The notes under the pieces are model-generated. The model searched no databases. It saw only the letters and a program-made list of their open reading frames with translations, and was not told the DNA's origin. Shown here piece after piece: positions 7,761 through 16,544 of a stretch of 64,000 nucleotides of DNA (positions within the stretch are counted from its first letter, which is position 1; each line of letters opens with the position of its first letter). The position numbers and the translations under genes are program-made. The stretch lies in assembly GCA_965229355.1 (NCBI GenBank), contig OZ245869.1:496001-560000 (forward strand), given 5' to 3'. This DNA is from GCA-2737725 sp965229355 (GTDB lineage: Bacteria > Pseudomonadota > Alphaproteobacteria > Rhodospirillales > Rhodospirillaceae).

Positions 7761-10088
7761 ATGGATCTCAACATCGCTCTGAAGCACGCCAGAATTATTG
7801 CCGATGAAATCGGCGCGAAGCCGGTTCAAACCGCTGCTGCGATTGGCTTGCTGGATGAGGGCGCGACAGTTCCATTCATTGCGCGTTACCGTAAAGAAGT
7901 GACCGGCGGCCTGGATGATACGCAGTTGCGCACGCTTGCTGAACGGCTGGCTTACTTACGCGAATTTGATGAACGCCGCATCGCGATTGTCGCTTCAATC
8001 AAAGAGCAAGGCAAACTGACCGACGACCTTGAAGCCAAGCTCAACGCGGCCACCACCAAAGCTGAACTTGAAGATATTTATCTGCCCTATAAGCCGAAGC
8101 GGCGCACAAAAGCCGAGATCGCACGCGAAAACGGCTTGGGCCCCTTGGCTGAAGCCATCATGGCTGATCGTGCGGCGACACCATCTGAACTTGCGGCGGC
8201 TTACGTGAATGACAAAGTAGCAGATGTAAAAGCAGCTCTGGATGGTGTGCGCGATATCCTGACCGAACAATTTGCCGAAAACGCTGACCTTGTCGGCCGC
8301 TTGCGCACCTACATGAAAGACCGCGCCTTCCTGAAGTCTAAGGTTGTTGAAGGCAAACAAACCGAAGGAGCAAAGTTCTCTGATTACTTCGATCACGTGG
8401 AACGTTGGGCCACGACGCCAAGCCACCGTGCGCTGGCCATGCTGCGCGGTCGTAACGAAGAAATTCTGTCGCTTGATCTGGAAATTGATGCCGACAACAC
8501 ATCAAAAATCAAACCAGTCGAGCAGATGATCGCCGATACCTATGGCATCACTGGCTCGCAGCCAGGAAATGTATGGCTTCTGGGTGTCGCCTCATGGACG
8601 TGGCGCGTAAAGTTGTCGCTGCATCTGATGATCGACCTGATGAGCGACTTGCGTCAGCGCTCAGAGCAAGAAGCGATCAACGTTTTCGCGCGCAATTTGA
8701 AAGACCTATTGTTGGCGGCCCCTGCGGGCAGCCGCGCTACCATGGGCCTCGACCCCGGTATTCGTACAGGCGTGAAAGTGGCGGTCGTCGATGGCACGGG
8801 CAAAGTACTGGCCACCAGTACCGTCTATCCTTTCCAACCCCGCAACGATGTGCATGGCACGCAGTTGGAATTGTTCAGTCTCATCCGCAAACACAACGTG
8901 GAATTGATTGCCATCGGCAATGGTACCGGCAGCCGCGAAACCGAGAAGCTTGTGGCCGATATGCTAGCCTCGCTTCCTGCTCCGAAGCCGACCAAAGTGA
9001 TTGTCAGCGAAGCGGGTGCGTCTGTGTACTCAGCGTCAGAACTGGCTGCACGTGAATTCCCTGATCTCGACGTATCTTTGCGCGGCGCCGTTTCCATTGC
9101 GCGCCGCTTGCAAGACCCACTGGCCGAATTGGTGAAGATCGAGCCGAAATCCATCGGTGTCGGCCAGTATCAACATGACGTGGACCAATACCGTCTCAGC
9201 AAATCACTTGAAGCCGTGGTGGAAGATGCGGTGAACGCAGTCGGTGTGGATTTGAATACAGCCTCGCCATCATTGTTGGCGCGCGTGTCTGGCCTCACGT
9301 CATCTTTGGCTGAAGCCATTGTGACCCACCGCAACCTCAATGGCGCTTTCGCTAGCCGCAAAGACTTGTTGAAAGTGACGCGCTTGGGCCAACGCACGTT
9401 TGAACAATGCGCTGGGTTCTTGCGAATCACGAATGGCACAGAGCCCTTAGATGCTTCAGCCGTGCACCCAGAAGCTTACGAAGTCGCACAGAAAATCGTG
9501 GCCGCTTGCGGTCGCGATGTGCGTGAGTTGATGAACGATAGCACAGCATTAAAAGCGTTAGATGCGCGTGTGTTCGTCGATGAAAAATTTGGCTTACCGA
9601 CCGTGCGCGACATTATCGCGGAGTTGGAAAAGCCAGGCCGTGACCCGCGCCCAGGCTTTAAGACTGCAACATTTGCTGACGGCGTCGATGACATTAAAGA
9701 CTTAAAACCCGGCATGTTGTTGGAAGGCACAGTCACCAACGTGGCCGCATTCGGCGCGTTCGTAGACATCGGCGTTCACCAAGATGGATTGGTGCACGTG
9801 TCGCAATTGGCCGACCGCTTTATTAAAGACGCGCACGAAGTGGTGAAAGCAGGCGACGTTGTTAAAGTTCGCGTGGTTGAGGTCGATATTCCACGCAAGC
9901 GCATTGGCCTAACCATGCGCAAAGATGGCGCAGAATTCTCAGGCTCTGGGGCTCGCGTTTCAAGTCAGCGCGATACAGGTAAGCCGCAAGGTAAAAACTA
10001 CAGCATACCACCGCCGCGCCGGGCCGAGGCACCTCAACAGAATGCGTTCGGGGCTGCCTTCGCAGCGGCACTGACCAAAAAGAAATAA
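7761..10088 (+). CDS. tex: Transcription accessory protein Tex (S1 RNA-binding)
   Basis: A 775-residue nucleic-acid-binding protein of the Tex/Spt6-like family, thought to influence transcription. Domains in order are the helical Tex N-terminal region (about 1-200), a YqgF/RNase H-like domain (about 325-450, starting MGLDPGIRTGVKVAVVD), helix-hairpin-helix repeats (about 490-570) and an S1 domain (about 648-720, GMLLEGTVTNVAAFGAFVDIG). A short basic, low-complexity tail follows. Length is typical. The first ATG of the frame is at 7761. It is followed after six bases by a convergent gene, with no obvious terminator. Confidence 0.96.
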   Translation: MDLNIALKHARIIADEIGAKPVQTAAAIGLLDEGATVPFIARYRKEVTGGLDDTQLRTLAERLAYLREFDERRIAIVASIKEQGKLTDDLEAKLNAATTKAELEDIYLPYKPKRRTKAEIARENGLGPLAEAIMADRAATPSELAAAYVNDKVADVKAALDGVRDILTEQFAENADLVGRLRTYMKDRAFLKSKVVEGKQTEGAKFSDYFDHVERWATTPSHRALAMLRGRNEEILSLDLEIDADNTSKIKPVEQMIADTYGITGSQPGNVWLLGVASWTWRVKLSLHLMIDLMSDLRQRSEQEAINVFARNLKDLLLAAPAGSRATMGLDPGIRTGVKVAVVDGTGKVLATSTVYPFQPRNDVHGTQLELFSLIRKHNVELIAIGNGTGSRETEKLVADMLASLPAPKPTKVIVSEAGASVYSASELAAREFPDLDVSLRGAVSIARRLQDPLAELVKIEPKSIGVGQYQHDVDQYRLSKSLEAVVEDAVNAVGVDLNTASPSLLARVSGLTSSLAEAIVTHRNLNGAFASRKDLLKVTRLGQRTFEQCAGFLRITNGTEPLDASAVHPEAYEVAQKIVAACGRDVRELMNDSTALKALDARVFVDEKFGLPTVRDIIAELEKPGRDPRPGFKTATFADGVDDIKDLKPGMLLEGTVTNVAAFGAFVDIGVHQDGLVHVSQLADRFIKDAHEVVKAGDVVKVRVVEVDIPRKRIGLTMRKDGAEFSGSGARVSSQRDTGKPQGKNYSIPPPRRAEAPQQNAFGAAFAAALTKKK

Positions 10089-10094
10089 TTCGCG

Positions 10095-10571
10095 CTAGGC
10101 CACAACCGTTGATGCAGGTTTATTGACACGTAAGCGAAATACCAAATCGCCCGTCAACAGACCTGCAATTAACAACAGCAGGAACGTCACTGTTGATAAG
10201 CCAACTTCCGTCGGCGTTACAACTTTCGTTGGCCCGGCCAAGCGCACTGCAATGTTGACGCACACCAACACCAAGGCCAACGACATTCCGACGCTGTGAA
10301 TCCAACCTAAAACTGAACGGGCACTAGGGTTGTTGACGTAACTTAAAGCCCCGGTCAGCGCCGCCACGCCACCCGAGATCAACCCTAAGCTCAATAGCCA
10401 CATGGCAATAGGCCGCCACACCACCTGCACAGTATAAAGCGACGCGACATCAGCCAGGAAAGCACCCGCCAGCAGAATGATGGGGAATGACCCCACAAAC
10501 GCATGCAACTCGAACCGGTCGAGGGTGCGGTCGATGAACGGATTGAAGTAGAGAAGTTTGGCGCGCGACAT
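10095..10571 (-). CDS. DUF2231 family membrane protein
   Basis: A 158-residue integral membrane protein with four predicted membrane segments (for example LHAFVGSFPIILLAGAFLAD and a last one near TFLLLLIAGLLTGDLVF). The N-terminal His in ELHAF followed by a hydrophobic helix is the DUF2231 pattern; related domains occur in redox or cytochrome contexts, but the function is unknown. The ATG at 10571 is preferred to an upstream GTG at 10604 because the conserved part begins there. It converges on tex with a gap of only 6 bases. Confidence 0.75.
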   Translation of the reverse strand: MSRAKLLYFNPFIDRTLDRFELHAFVGSFPIILLAGAFLADVASLYTVQVVWRPIAMWLLSLGLISGGVAALTGALSYVNNPSARSVLGWIHSVGMSLALVLVCVNIAVRLAGPTKVVTPTEVGLSTVTFLLLLIAGLLTGDLVFRLRVNKPASTVVA

Positions 10572-10800
10572 GAATGAGCTCTGGGCCCGGTCCAAAGCCA
10601 CCACGGCCTTGGTGCAGGTGAAACGTCGCGCACTCTGCTTGGTTTCAAAGATCGTAAAAGATCAGAGTAGGAAGCTATGGATGCGGCCCCGGAAATACGA
10701 TGGTGCGTGTACTATCATGTATTGTCTGTATAGTTTTGGGTGGCCGCGTGACGCGGCTTGAGGAATACTGCGATTCCCTCCAGCTCAGGTCGTACATGGA

Positions 10801-11802
10801 ATGAAAGCGCTTTTGAGCCTTCAATCGGGTGGACCAGAAACGCTACGGCTGAGTGATGTGCCCGAGCCTGTCGCACGCCAAGGCGAAATCGTCATTAAAG
10901 TGAAAACGTGCGGGGTGAACTACCCCGATGTACTCATCATTGAAGATCGCTATCAGGAAAAGCCGCCGCGTCCCTTTGCGCCGGGTGGCGAGGTTGCGGG
11001 CATCGTTGAGTCTGTAGGTCCTGATGTAAAAGGGTTTGCGCCGGGTGATGCTGTTGTTGGCCTGACCTATCACGGTGGCATGGCTGAGAAGATCGCAATC
11101 TCGGTCGCTTTATCAGCAAAACTTCCACCTAACGTACCATTTGCCGAAGCTGCTGTTTTGCAAACCACCTACAGTACATCGTATTACGGCTTAAAAGATC
11201 GCGGTCAGTTAAAGCCGAAAGAACGATTATTGGTGCTGGGAGCCTCGGGCGGCGTTGGGATTGCAGCGGTAGAACTCGGCAAAGCCATGGGCGCATATGT
11301 GGTTGGTGCTGTGTCTTCTGAAGCGAAAGCCGACATTGTGCGCAAAGCTGGCGCCGACAATGTCATGATTTATCCCAGTGGCGAATTGAATGCAGATCAG
11401 CAACGTGACCTGACCAAAGCATTTCGCACGGCCTTTAATGGCGAGAATGCGGATGTGGTGTATGACCCCATTGGCGGCGCATACATGGAACCCGCGTTGC
11501 GGGCGACAAACTGGGGCGGGCGATATTTAGTCATCGGCTTTGTCGCAGGAATTCCGCGCGTCCCCATGAACCTACCGCTGCTGAAAGGCTGTTCGATTGT
11601 GGGCGTATTGCTGGGCGCACATGCCATGCGCGATCCAGAAGCCTATCGCAGAAACGTGGATGAGCTTTTTGCCTTGTATCATGCAGGCAAGGTCAAGCCT
11701 CTTATTTCTGCACGCTTCCCACTTGAGCGCGGCGGCGATGCAATTGCAGCCTTACGCGACCGCAAAGCCGTGGGCAAAGTTGTGGTGACCGTCAGCGCAT
11801 GA
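10801..11802 (+). CDS. NADPH:quinone oxidoreductase-type MDR protein
   Basis: A 333-residue zinc-independent medium-chain dehydrogenase/reductase of the quinone oxidoreductase group. The N-terminal GroES-like domain contains GVNYPDVLIIEDRYQ and PFAPGGEVAGIVESVG. The Rossmann domain has the nucleotide motif LGASGGVGIAAVELGKAMGA at about residue 146. No structural or catalytic zinc ligands are visible. Typical activity is NADPH-dependent reduction of quinones or enoyl substrates. The stop overlaps the next start codon (ATGA), so it is translationally coupled to the two MaoC-like genes and likely belongs to a lipid catabolism operon. Confidence 0.9.
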   Translation: MKALLSLQSGGPETLRLSDVPEPVARQGEIVIKVKTCGVNYPDVLIIEDRYQEKPPRPFAPGGEVAGIVESVGPDVKGFAPGDAVVGLTYHGGMAEKIAISVALSAKLPPNVPFAEAAVLQTTYSTSYYGLKDRGQLKPKERLLVLGASGGVGIAAVELGKAMGAYVVGAVSSEAKADIVRKAGADNVMIYPSGELNADQQRDLTKAFRTAFNGENADVVYDPIGGAYMEPALRATNWGGRYLVIGFVAGIPRVPMNLPLLKGCSIVGVLLGAHAMRDPEAYRRNVDELFALYHAGKVKPLISARFPLERGGDAIAALRDRKAVGKVVVTVSA

Positions 11803-12242
11803 TCAGTCGCGAATACATTGGCACGCAGTCAGAGCCGCGATCCATAGACGTGGAAGCAGGGCAACTGAAATTTTTTGCCAAAGCAACGGGGCAAACTGAT
11901 CCAATCTATTTTAATGAAAATGCTGCACGCGCGGCTGGCCACCGTGCCATTCCTGCCCCGCCCACATTCTCTATTAGTCTGGCTGCCGGTGTGCCCGCGC
12001 AATGCGGCACGCTGGAAAGCATGAATGTGGACATGCGTCGCATTCTACACGGCGAACAATCGTTCACGTATCATCGCATGATTTATGCAGGCGACCGCAT
12101 CACGTTGGTGACAACGACATCCGATATTTACGAAAAAAAGGGCGGCGCCTTAGAATTTATTGTGCAGGATACAACCGCTACCAACCAGAACGGCGAACTC
12201 TGCACGACATTTAGAACCGTTGTGGTGGTGCGCAATGGTTAA
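11799..12242 (+). CDS. MaoC-like N-terminal (FAS1-DH-type) hot-dog dehydratase subunit
   Basis: A 147-residue hot-dog-fold protein resembling the N-terminal half of MaoC-type enoyl-CoA hydratases (DAxxGHRAIPAPPTF region: ARAAGHRAIPAPPTFSISL). Proteins of this type pair with a second hot-dog protein to form an (R)-specific hydratase/dehydratase; here the partner is the next gene, which overlaps it by 8 bases. It starts within the stop of the quinone oxidoreductase gene. The pair probably hydrates an enoyl-CoA in fatty-acid or related acyl-CoA breakdown; the precise substrate is unknown. Confidence 0.85.
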   Translation: MISREYIGTQSEPRSIDVEAGQLKFFAKATGQTDPIYFNENAARAAGHRAIPAPPTFSISLAAGVPAQCGTLESMNVDMRRILHGEQSFTYHRMIYAGDRITLVTTTSDIYEKKGGALEFIVQDTTATNQNGELCTTFRTVVVVRNG

Positions 12243-12654
12243 GCTAACGCGCGCCACTGCAAAAGTTGGCGATAAACTACCCATACATATTCAGGGCCCG
12301 ATTACGCGCGCAACGCTAGCGTTATTTGCCGGAGCCTCGAATGATCACACGCCATTGCATATTGATACGGATTACGCCAAAGCCGCAGGCATGGATGATG
12401 TGATCGTACATGGCATGTTATCCATGGCTTACTTAGGCCAGCTTCTCACACAGCTTGTGCCGCAGGACAAAATTAGAACTTGGACTGTACGATTTAAAGC
12501 GATCACGCCTGTTCACGCGACAGTAACATCAACTGGAGAAATCACCGCGCTTTACGAAGAAGCTGGTGAGCATCGCGCTCAATTACGCATCCAATCTGCT
12601 ATCGATGGCGGGATTGTTACACTTGAAGGCGATGCGATTATCGCGCTGGATTAG
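12235..12654 (+). CDS. MaoC-like hydratase, catalytic subunit
   Basis: A 139-residue hot-dog protein carrying the hydratase-2 signature, GASNDHTPLHIDTDYA followed by a GMDDVIVHGML segment, where the Asp and His of NDHTPLH are the expected catalytic pair. The frame opens upstream at 12160, but the ATG at 12235 matches the family start and gives an 8-base overlap with the preceding subunit gene. Together they would form a heteromeric enoyl-CoA hydratase. The next gene, fadE, points to fatty-acid beta-oxidation. Confidence 0.88.
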   Translation: MVKLTRATAKVGDKLPIHIQGPITRATLALFAGASNDHTPLHIDTDYAKAAGMDDVIVHGMLSMAYLGQLLTQLVPQDKIRTWTVRFKAITPVHATVTSTGEITALYEEAGEHRAQLRIQSAIDGGIVTLEGDAIIALD

Positions 12655-12697
12655 GCGTAATATTTTCAGAAACAATATAGCTGGCTCTTTCGTTTAA

Positions 12698-12715
12698 CCC
12701 GCGACATTTCGCGGG
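12698..12715 (+). promoter_or_regulatory. Hairpin covering the fadE ribosome-binding site
   Basis: CCCGCGA (12698-12704) pairs perfectly with TCGCGGG (12709-12715) around a four-base loop. The right arm runs into GGGAGA, the likely Shine-Dalgarno sequence of fadE, whose ATG is at 12725. The hairpin could limit ribosome access or mark a processing point between the MaoC genes and fadE. No U-run follows, so it is not a normal terminator. Confidence 0.4.
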
Positions 12716-12724
12716 AGAAAACCA

Positions 12725-14938
12725 ATGGCAGGCGAGCGACAGCGCAAATCGTGGCAAGCATGGCGACGGGACACGCTCACGCGACCATTTTTCAAATGGT
12801 ATAAGCGCGTCTTGCCTGAAATGTCTGAGACCGAGCGCGATGCCCTTGAAGCCGGCACCGTGTGGTGGGACGCAGAAATGTTCTCGGGCCGTCCAGACTG
12901 GCAAAAGCTTCTGGCTATTCCAAAGCCGCAACTGACGGCTGAGGAGCAAGCTTTCCTGAACGGCCCCGTCGAGCAACTGTGTGCGATGCTGGATGATTGG
13001 CGCATTAACTTTGAATGGCGCGATCTCCCGCCAGAAGCCTGGGCGTTTATCAAAGACCAGCGCTTCTTCGGAATGATTATTCCGAAAGGACATGGCGGTC
13101 TTGGGTTCTCAGCCTTCGCACATTCAGAAGTCGTGCAAAAAATCGCGACCCGCAGTATTGCCGCCGCCGTAACCGTGATGGTTCCCAACTCGCTAGGCCC
13201 GGCAGAGCTTCTGTTGCATTACGGCAGTGATGAACAAAAGAATCATTATTTGCCACGCCTCGCGCGTGGAGACGACATCCCTTGCTTCGCCCTTACCGGG
13301 CCATTTGCAGGGTCAGATGCAGCGTCAATCCCAGATACTGGCATCGTATGCAAAGGTAACCACAATGGCAAAGAAGTCTTAGGCCTCCGCGCAACATGGG
13401 AAAAGCGCTACATCACATTGGGGCCCGTCGCGACTGTTATGGGCCTCGCATTAAACGTACGTGATCCGGACAAATTATTGGGTGGCGACGAAGAGTTGGG
13501 AATCACCGTCGCGTTAGTGCCCACAAACGCCGAGGGCATAAAAATCGGCCGCCGCCATTTCCCGGCACATCAGGCGTTCTTGAATGGCCCCAATAGCGGC
13601 ACGAATGTTTTTATTCCGTTTGAGTGGTTGATTGGCGGGCAAGATCAAATCGGCAAAGGCTGGCGCATGCTGATGGAAAGCTTGGCTGCTGGCCGTGGCA
13701 TATCATTGCCATCGTTATCATCTGGCGGCGTAAAGTTTTGCGCACATGTGACAGGCGCCTATGCGCGCGTGCGTAAACAATTCAAATTACCTATCGGCAA
13801 GTTTGAAGGCGTGAAGGAGCCGTTGGCCCGCATCGCTGGTTATGCATACATGACGGATAGCCTACGCCATCTTGTCACAGCTGGCATTGACGCTGGCGAA
13901 AAACCATCTGTGCTTTCCGCAATCGCGAAGCTGCACGCTACATCAATGATGCGCCAAGCTGTGAATGACGCGATGGACATTCACGGAGGCAAAGGAATTT
14001 GTGATGGTCCCAACAACTATCTCGCCAACATTTATCACGCCCTTCCGGTCAGCATTACCGTTGAAGGCGCTAACATACTCACGCGTAGCCTGATCGTATT
14101 CGGGCAAGGTGCCGTCCGCGCGCACCCGTATCTGTACAAAGAAATGCAGGCCACACGCGAGCAAGATGAAAACGCAGCCCTGGGTGCGTTCAATACTGTG
14201 CTGTGGCAACACTTTCGGAACCAAGTCACATCGCTCATTCGTTCGTTGTGGCATAATTTAACAGGAGCGATTGGTGCACACGCCGCACCCCGCAGTGGCA
14301 AGGCAAAACCACTTTACCGAAAGCTGATGCGGGCTAGCGCGAATTTCGCTGTCGCGACAGAAGTCGCCATGGTGACATACGGCGGTGACTTGAAAAAACG
14401 CGAGAGCATTTCAGCACGCTTGGGCGATGCATTGTCATTTCTCTGCATCTTAAGTGCCTGCTTGAAGCGGTTTCATGATGATGGCCAGCCTAAAGAGGAC
14501 TTACCTTTGCTGCTATGGAGTGGCGATTACGCACTTAAATCTATCGACGACGCCTTAGCCGGCGTGTTGCAGAATTTACCGCTTCGTCCCTTTGCCTGGA
14601 TCTTGCGCCCCTTTGTGCGGCCGGTTTTAGCAAAGCCGCAGTGGCCGAGTGATAAGTTAACCGCTGCGGTCGCGGAATTAATTCAGTCGCCCAACGCCAC
14701 ACGCGACCGACTGACAACAGGTATTTATATCGGCGAGCACGACCAGCCTATCGCAAAACTTGAATCAGCGATGAAAGCAATGATTGCCGCAGACGATATT
14801 CGCACGCGCATTAAAACAGGCGCACAGGCAACCGACGATGAACGTCAGTTCATGCAGCATGCGGATGCATTAATGCACGATGTAATTATGGTTGATGACT
14901 TTAGCTCGGCTGAGCTATCGCCCCATAAGCCAAACTAG
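12725..14938 (+). CDS. fadE: FadE-type acyl-CoA dehydrogenase
   Basis: Catalyses the first, FAD-dependent step of fatty-acid beta-oxidation. The 737-residue protein follows the large FadE layout: an N-terminal helical part, the acyl-CoA dehydrogenase core (VPNSLGPAELLLHYGSDEQK, then LARGDDIPCFALTGPFAGSD), the substrate-site block ITVEGANILTRS, and the C-terminal DUF1974 domain. It is shorter at the N-terminus than E. coli FadE and lacks the membrane-spanning start. The usual SPEAGSD-like motif reads GPFAGSD, a small deviation. Its stop codon overlaps the convergent regulator's stop at CTAG. Confidence 0.94.
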   Translation: MAGERQRKSWQAWRRDTLTRPFFKWYKRVLPEMSETERDALEAGTVWWDAEMFSGRPDWQKLLAIPKPQLTAEEQAFLNGPVEQLCAMLDDWRINFEWRDLPPEAWAFIKDQRFFGMIIPKGHGGLGFSAFAHSEVVQKIATRSIAAAVTVMVPNSLGPAELLLHYGSDEQKNHYLPRLARGDDIPCFALTGPFAGSDAASIPDTGIVCKGNHNGKEVLGLRATWEKRYITLGPVATVMGLALNVRDPDKLLGGDEELGITVALVPTNAEGIKIGRRHFPAHQAFLNGPNSGTNVFIPFEWLIGGQDQIGKGWRMLMESLAAGRGISLPSLSSGGVKFCAHVTGAYARVRKQFKLPIGKFEGVKEPLARIAGYAYMTDSLRHLVTAGIDAGEKPSVLSAIAKLHATSMMRQAVNDAMDIHGGKGICDGPNNYLANIYHALPVSITVEGANILTRSLIVFGQGAVRAHPYLYKEMQATREQDENAALGAFNTVLWQHFRNQVTSLIRSLWHNLTGAIGAHAAPRSGKAKPLYRKLMRASANFAVATEVAMVTYGGDLKKRESISARLGDALSFLCILSACLKRFHDDGQPKEDLPLLLWSGDYALKSIDDALAGVLQNLPLRPFAWILRPFVRPVLAKPQWPSDKLTAAVAELIQSPNATRDRLTTGIYIGEHDQPIAKLESAMKAMIAADDIRTRIKTGAQATDDERQFMQHADALMHDVIMVDDFSSAELSPHKPN

Positions 14939-16422
14939 TCTTGGCTGTGGAACAGGAACGGCGACACTGTTTTTAAGTTCTCATCCACAATTAAATTGCG
15001 GCTGAGCGGCGGGAAGGCACGATGACTACACCCTTGGCGTTCACAGAGTCGGCATGTTAGCCCCACGGGGGTCACGCGCTTTAAACCATCAAGATTATAG
15101 CCATCTGCATATGTGAGGCGATGTGCACTTGAAATTTCACACCCCAAACCAATGGCATACTGCGGCTGCGGCGTGTTGTGGCCCGCACTGACGCCATCTG
15201 CGGTTCGCGCCATAGAGAAGTAAGCGGTCTTGTCTGGCATCTCGATCACCTGCGTTGTGATCTTGCCGGGATTGCGGAACGCTTCGTGCACGTTCCATCG
15301 CGGGCACGCACCGCCAAAGCGCGCGAAATGAAAGCCCCCCGCACTGAGACGCTTTGAAATATTTCCAGCAGGATCAACACGGATAAAGAAAAACGCGACA
15401 CCTTGCGCGCCGGGGCGTTGTAAACTGGTCAGGCGGTGACACACCTGCTCAAAAGTTGCATCGAAGCGTTGGCATAATAAGTCGATGTCGTATCGCAAAC
15501 GTTCAGCGGCTTGCAAGAACTGCTGGTAGGGCATGAGCACGGCACCAGCAAAGTAATTGGCCAAGCCAATACGCAACATACGCCGCGTTTCTGGCGCGAC
15601 GTTCCCCGCACGCGCAACGATGTCATCGACAACCGGGCTAAACTCCATCAGGCAAATTTGATAGGCGATTTGGAAATTACGCGCAGGCCACGGCAATGCT
15701 TCGGATAAGAATAGCCGCCCCGAATGGCGATCGAACCGCCGCACAAGCTGCTGCATAAACTCAACCGGCATAACCTGTACGGAAATATTGTGCGTGACTT
15801 TGAGATAAGCGCGCAAATTTGCGTTCAGCGTATCGGGTTTGTGCTGCAACTGCGCGCACAATTGTTCTGCGGCCACTTCCATTTCTGCAAAGTGGTTGTT
15901 GTGCTTCACGAAGAAGTCGCGCACCTCTTCCACAGCTTCGGCAGCGTACCACCCCTTCACTTCCGAACCACCCGAACTGGCCGCTCCCCAATCAGTCATT
16001 TTCTCGGCCATGGTGGCCGCACGCTCAGCCGTCAAGCGATACGTGCGATAAAGCGCAATCATCGCCTGCGCGACGGCAGGGTTGGTTGCGCTCAGTTCAA
16101 TCAAATCCTGTGAACTTAAGCCTGCATTTTCCAACAGCGGGTCGCTGAAAATTTCGGTGAGATCAGAAACCGTGCGGCCGGTTTCATCGCCAGCCAGACC
16201 ACGCAAATCAACATCGTACGCTTGCGCCAACTTCAACAACAATTGAGCACTGAGGGGCCGCTGGTTGCGCTCAACCAAGTTTAAGTAACTCGGCGAGATG
16301 CCCAAGCCTTGGGCCATTTCAACCTGAGCCAATCCCAAATCACGCCGCAGGCGCCGCAGCCGCGGGCCAGCAAAAATCTTCTGATTCGTCTCAGCTTTGG
16401 GGGCCACCCGATTGACATTCAT
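14935..16422 (-). CDS. XRE-family regulator, ScfR/RamB type
   Basis: A 495-residue transcription factor. The N-terminal helix-turn-helix lies at about residues 20-75 (LAQVEMAQGLGISPSYLNLVE). An IrrE/DUF955-like middle follows, in which no HExxH zinc motif is visible. The C-terminal domain is of the short-chain fatty-acid regulator type and ends in a Cys cluster (CRLCERQGC). Family members control acetate, propionate and glyoxylate metabolism (RamB in Corynebacterium and similar proteins). It is divergent from aceB-aceA, with four ATTTACA repeats beginning six bases upstream of its start codon, so it probably controls both itself and the shunt. Confidence 0.88.
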   Translation of the reverse strand: MNVNRVAPKAETNQKIFAGPRLRRLRRDLGLAQVEMAQGLGISPSYLNLVERNQRPLSAQLLLKLAQAYDVDLRGLAGDETGRTVSDLTEIFSDPLLENAGLSSQDLIELSATNPAVAQAMIALYRTYRLTAERAATMAEKMTDWGAASSGGSEVKGWYAAEAVEEVRDFFVKHNNHFAEMEVAAEQLCAQLQHKPDTLNANLRAYLKVTHNISVQVMPVEFMQQLVRRFDRHSGRLFLSEALPWPARNFQIAYQICLMEFSPVVDDIVARAGNVAPETRRMLRIGLANYFAGAVLMPYQQFLQAAERLRYDIDLLCQRFDATFEQVCHRLTSLQRPGAQGVAFFFIRVDPAGNISKRLSAGGFHFARFGGACPRWNVHEAFRNPGKITTQVIEMPDKTAYFSMARTADGVSAGHNTPQPQYAIGLGCEISSAHRLTYADGYNLDGLKRVTPVGLTCRLCERQGCSHRAFPPLSRNLIVDENLKTVSPFLFHSQD

Positions 16423-16427
16423 GACAA

Positions 16428-16466
16428 ATTTACATGATTTACAAAGCGGACATTTACAGATTTACA
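16428..16466. promoter_or_regulatory. Four ATTTACA direct repeats, candidate regulator operator
   Basis: ATTTACA occurs at 16428, 16437, 16452 and 16460, in two pairs with 9-base and 8-base periods. The array lies between the divergent regulator (start 16422) and aceB (start 16545). Its placement at the regulator's own start suggests autorepression together with control of aceB and aceA. Binding by the neighbouring XRE protein is inferred. Confidence 0.6.
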
Positions 16467-16544
16467 CTTTTAATTTCAATGACTTATATCATTGTGGAGA
16501 AATTCAGTAAATAGTCTCTTTGCATTGCAGCAAAGGAGACGCTT

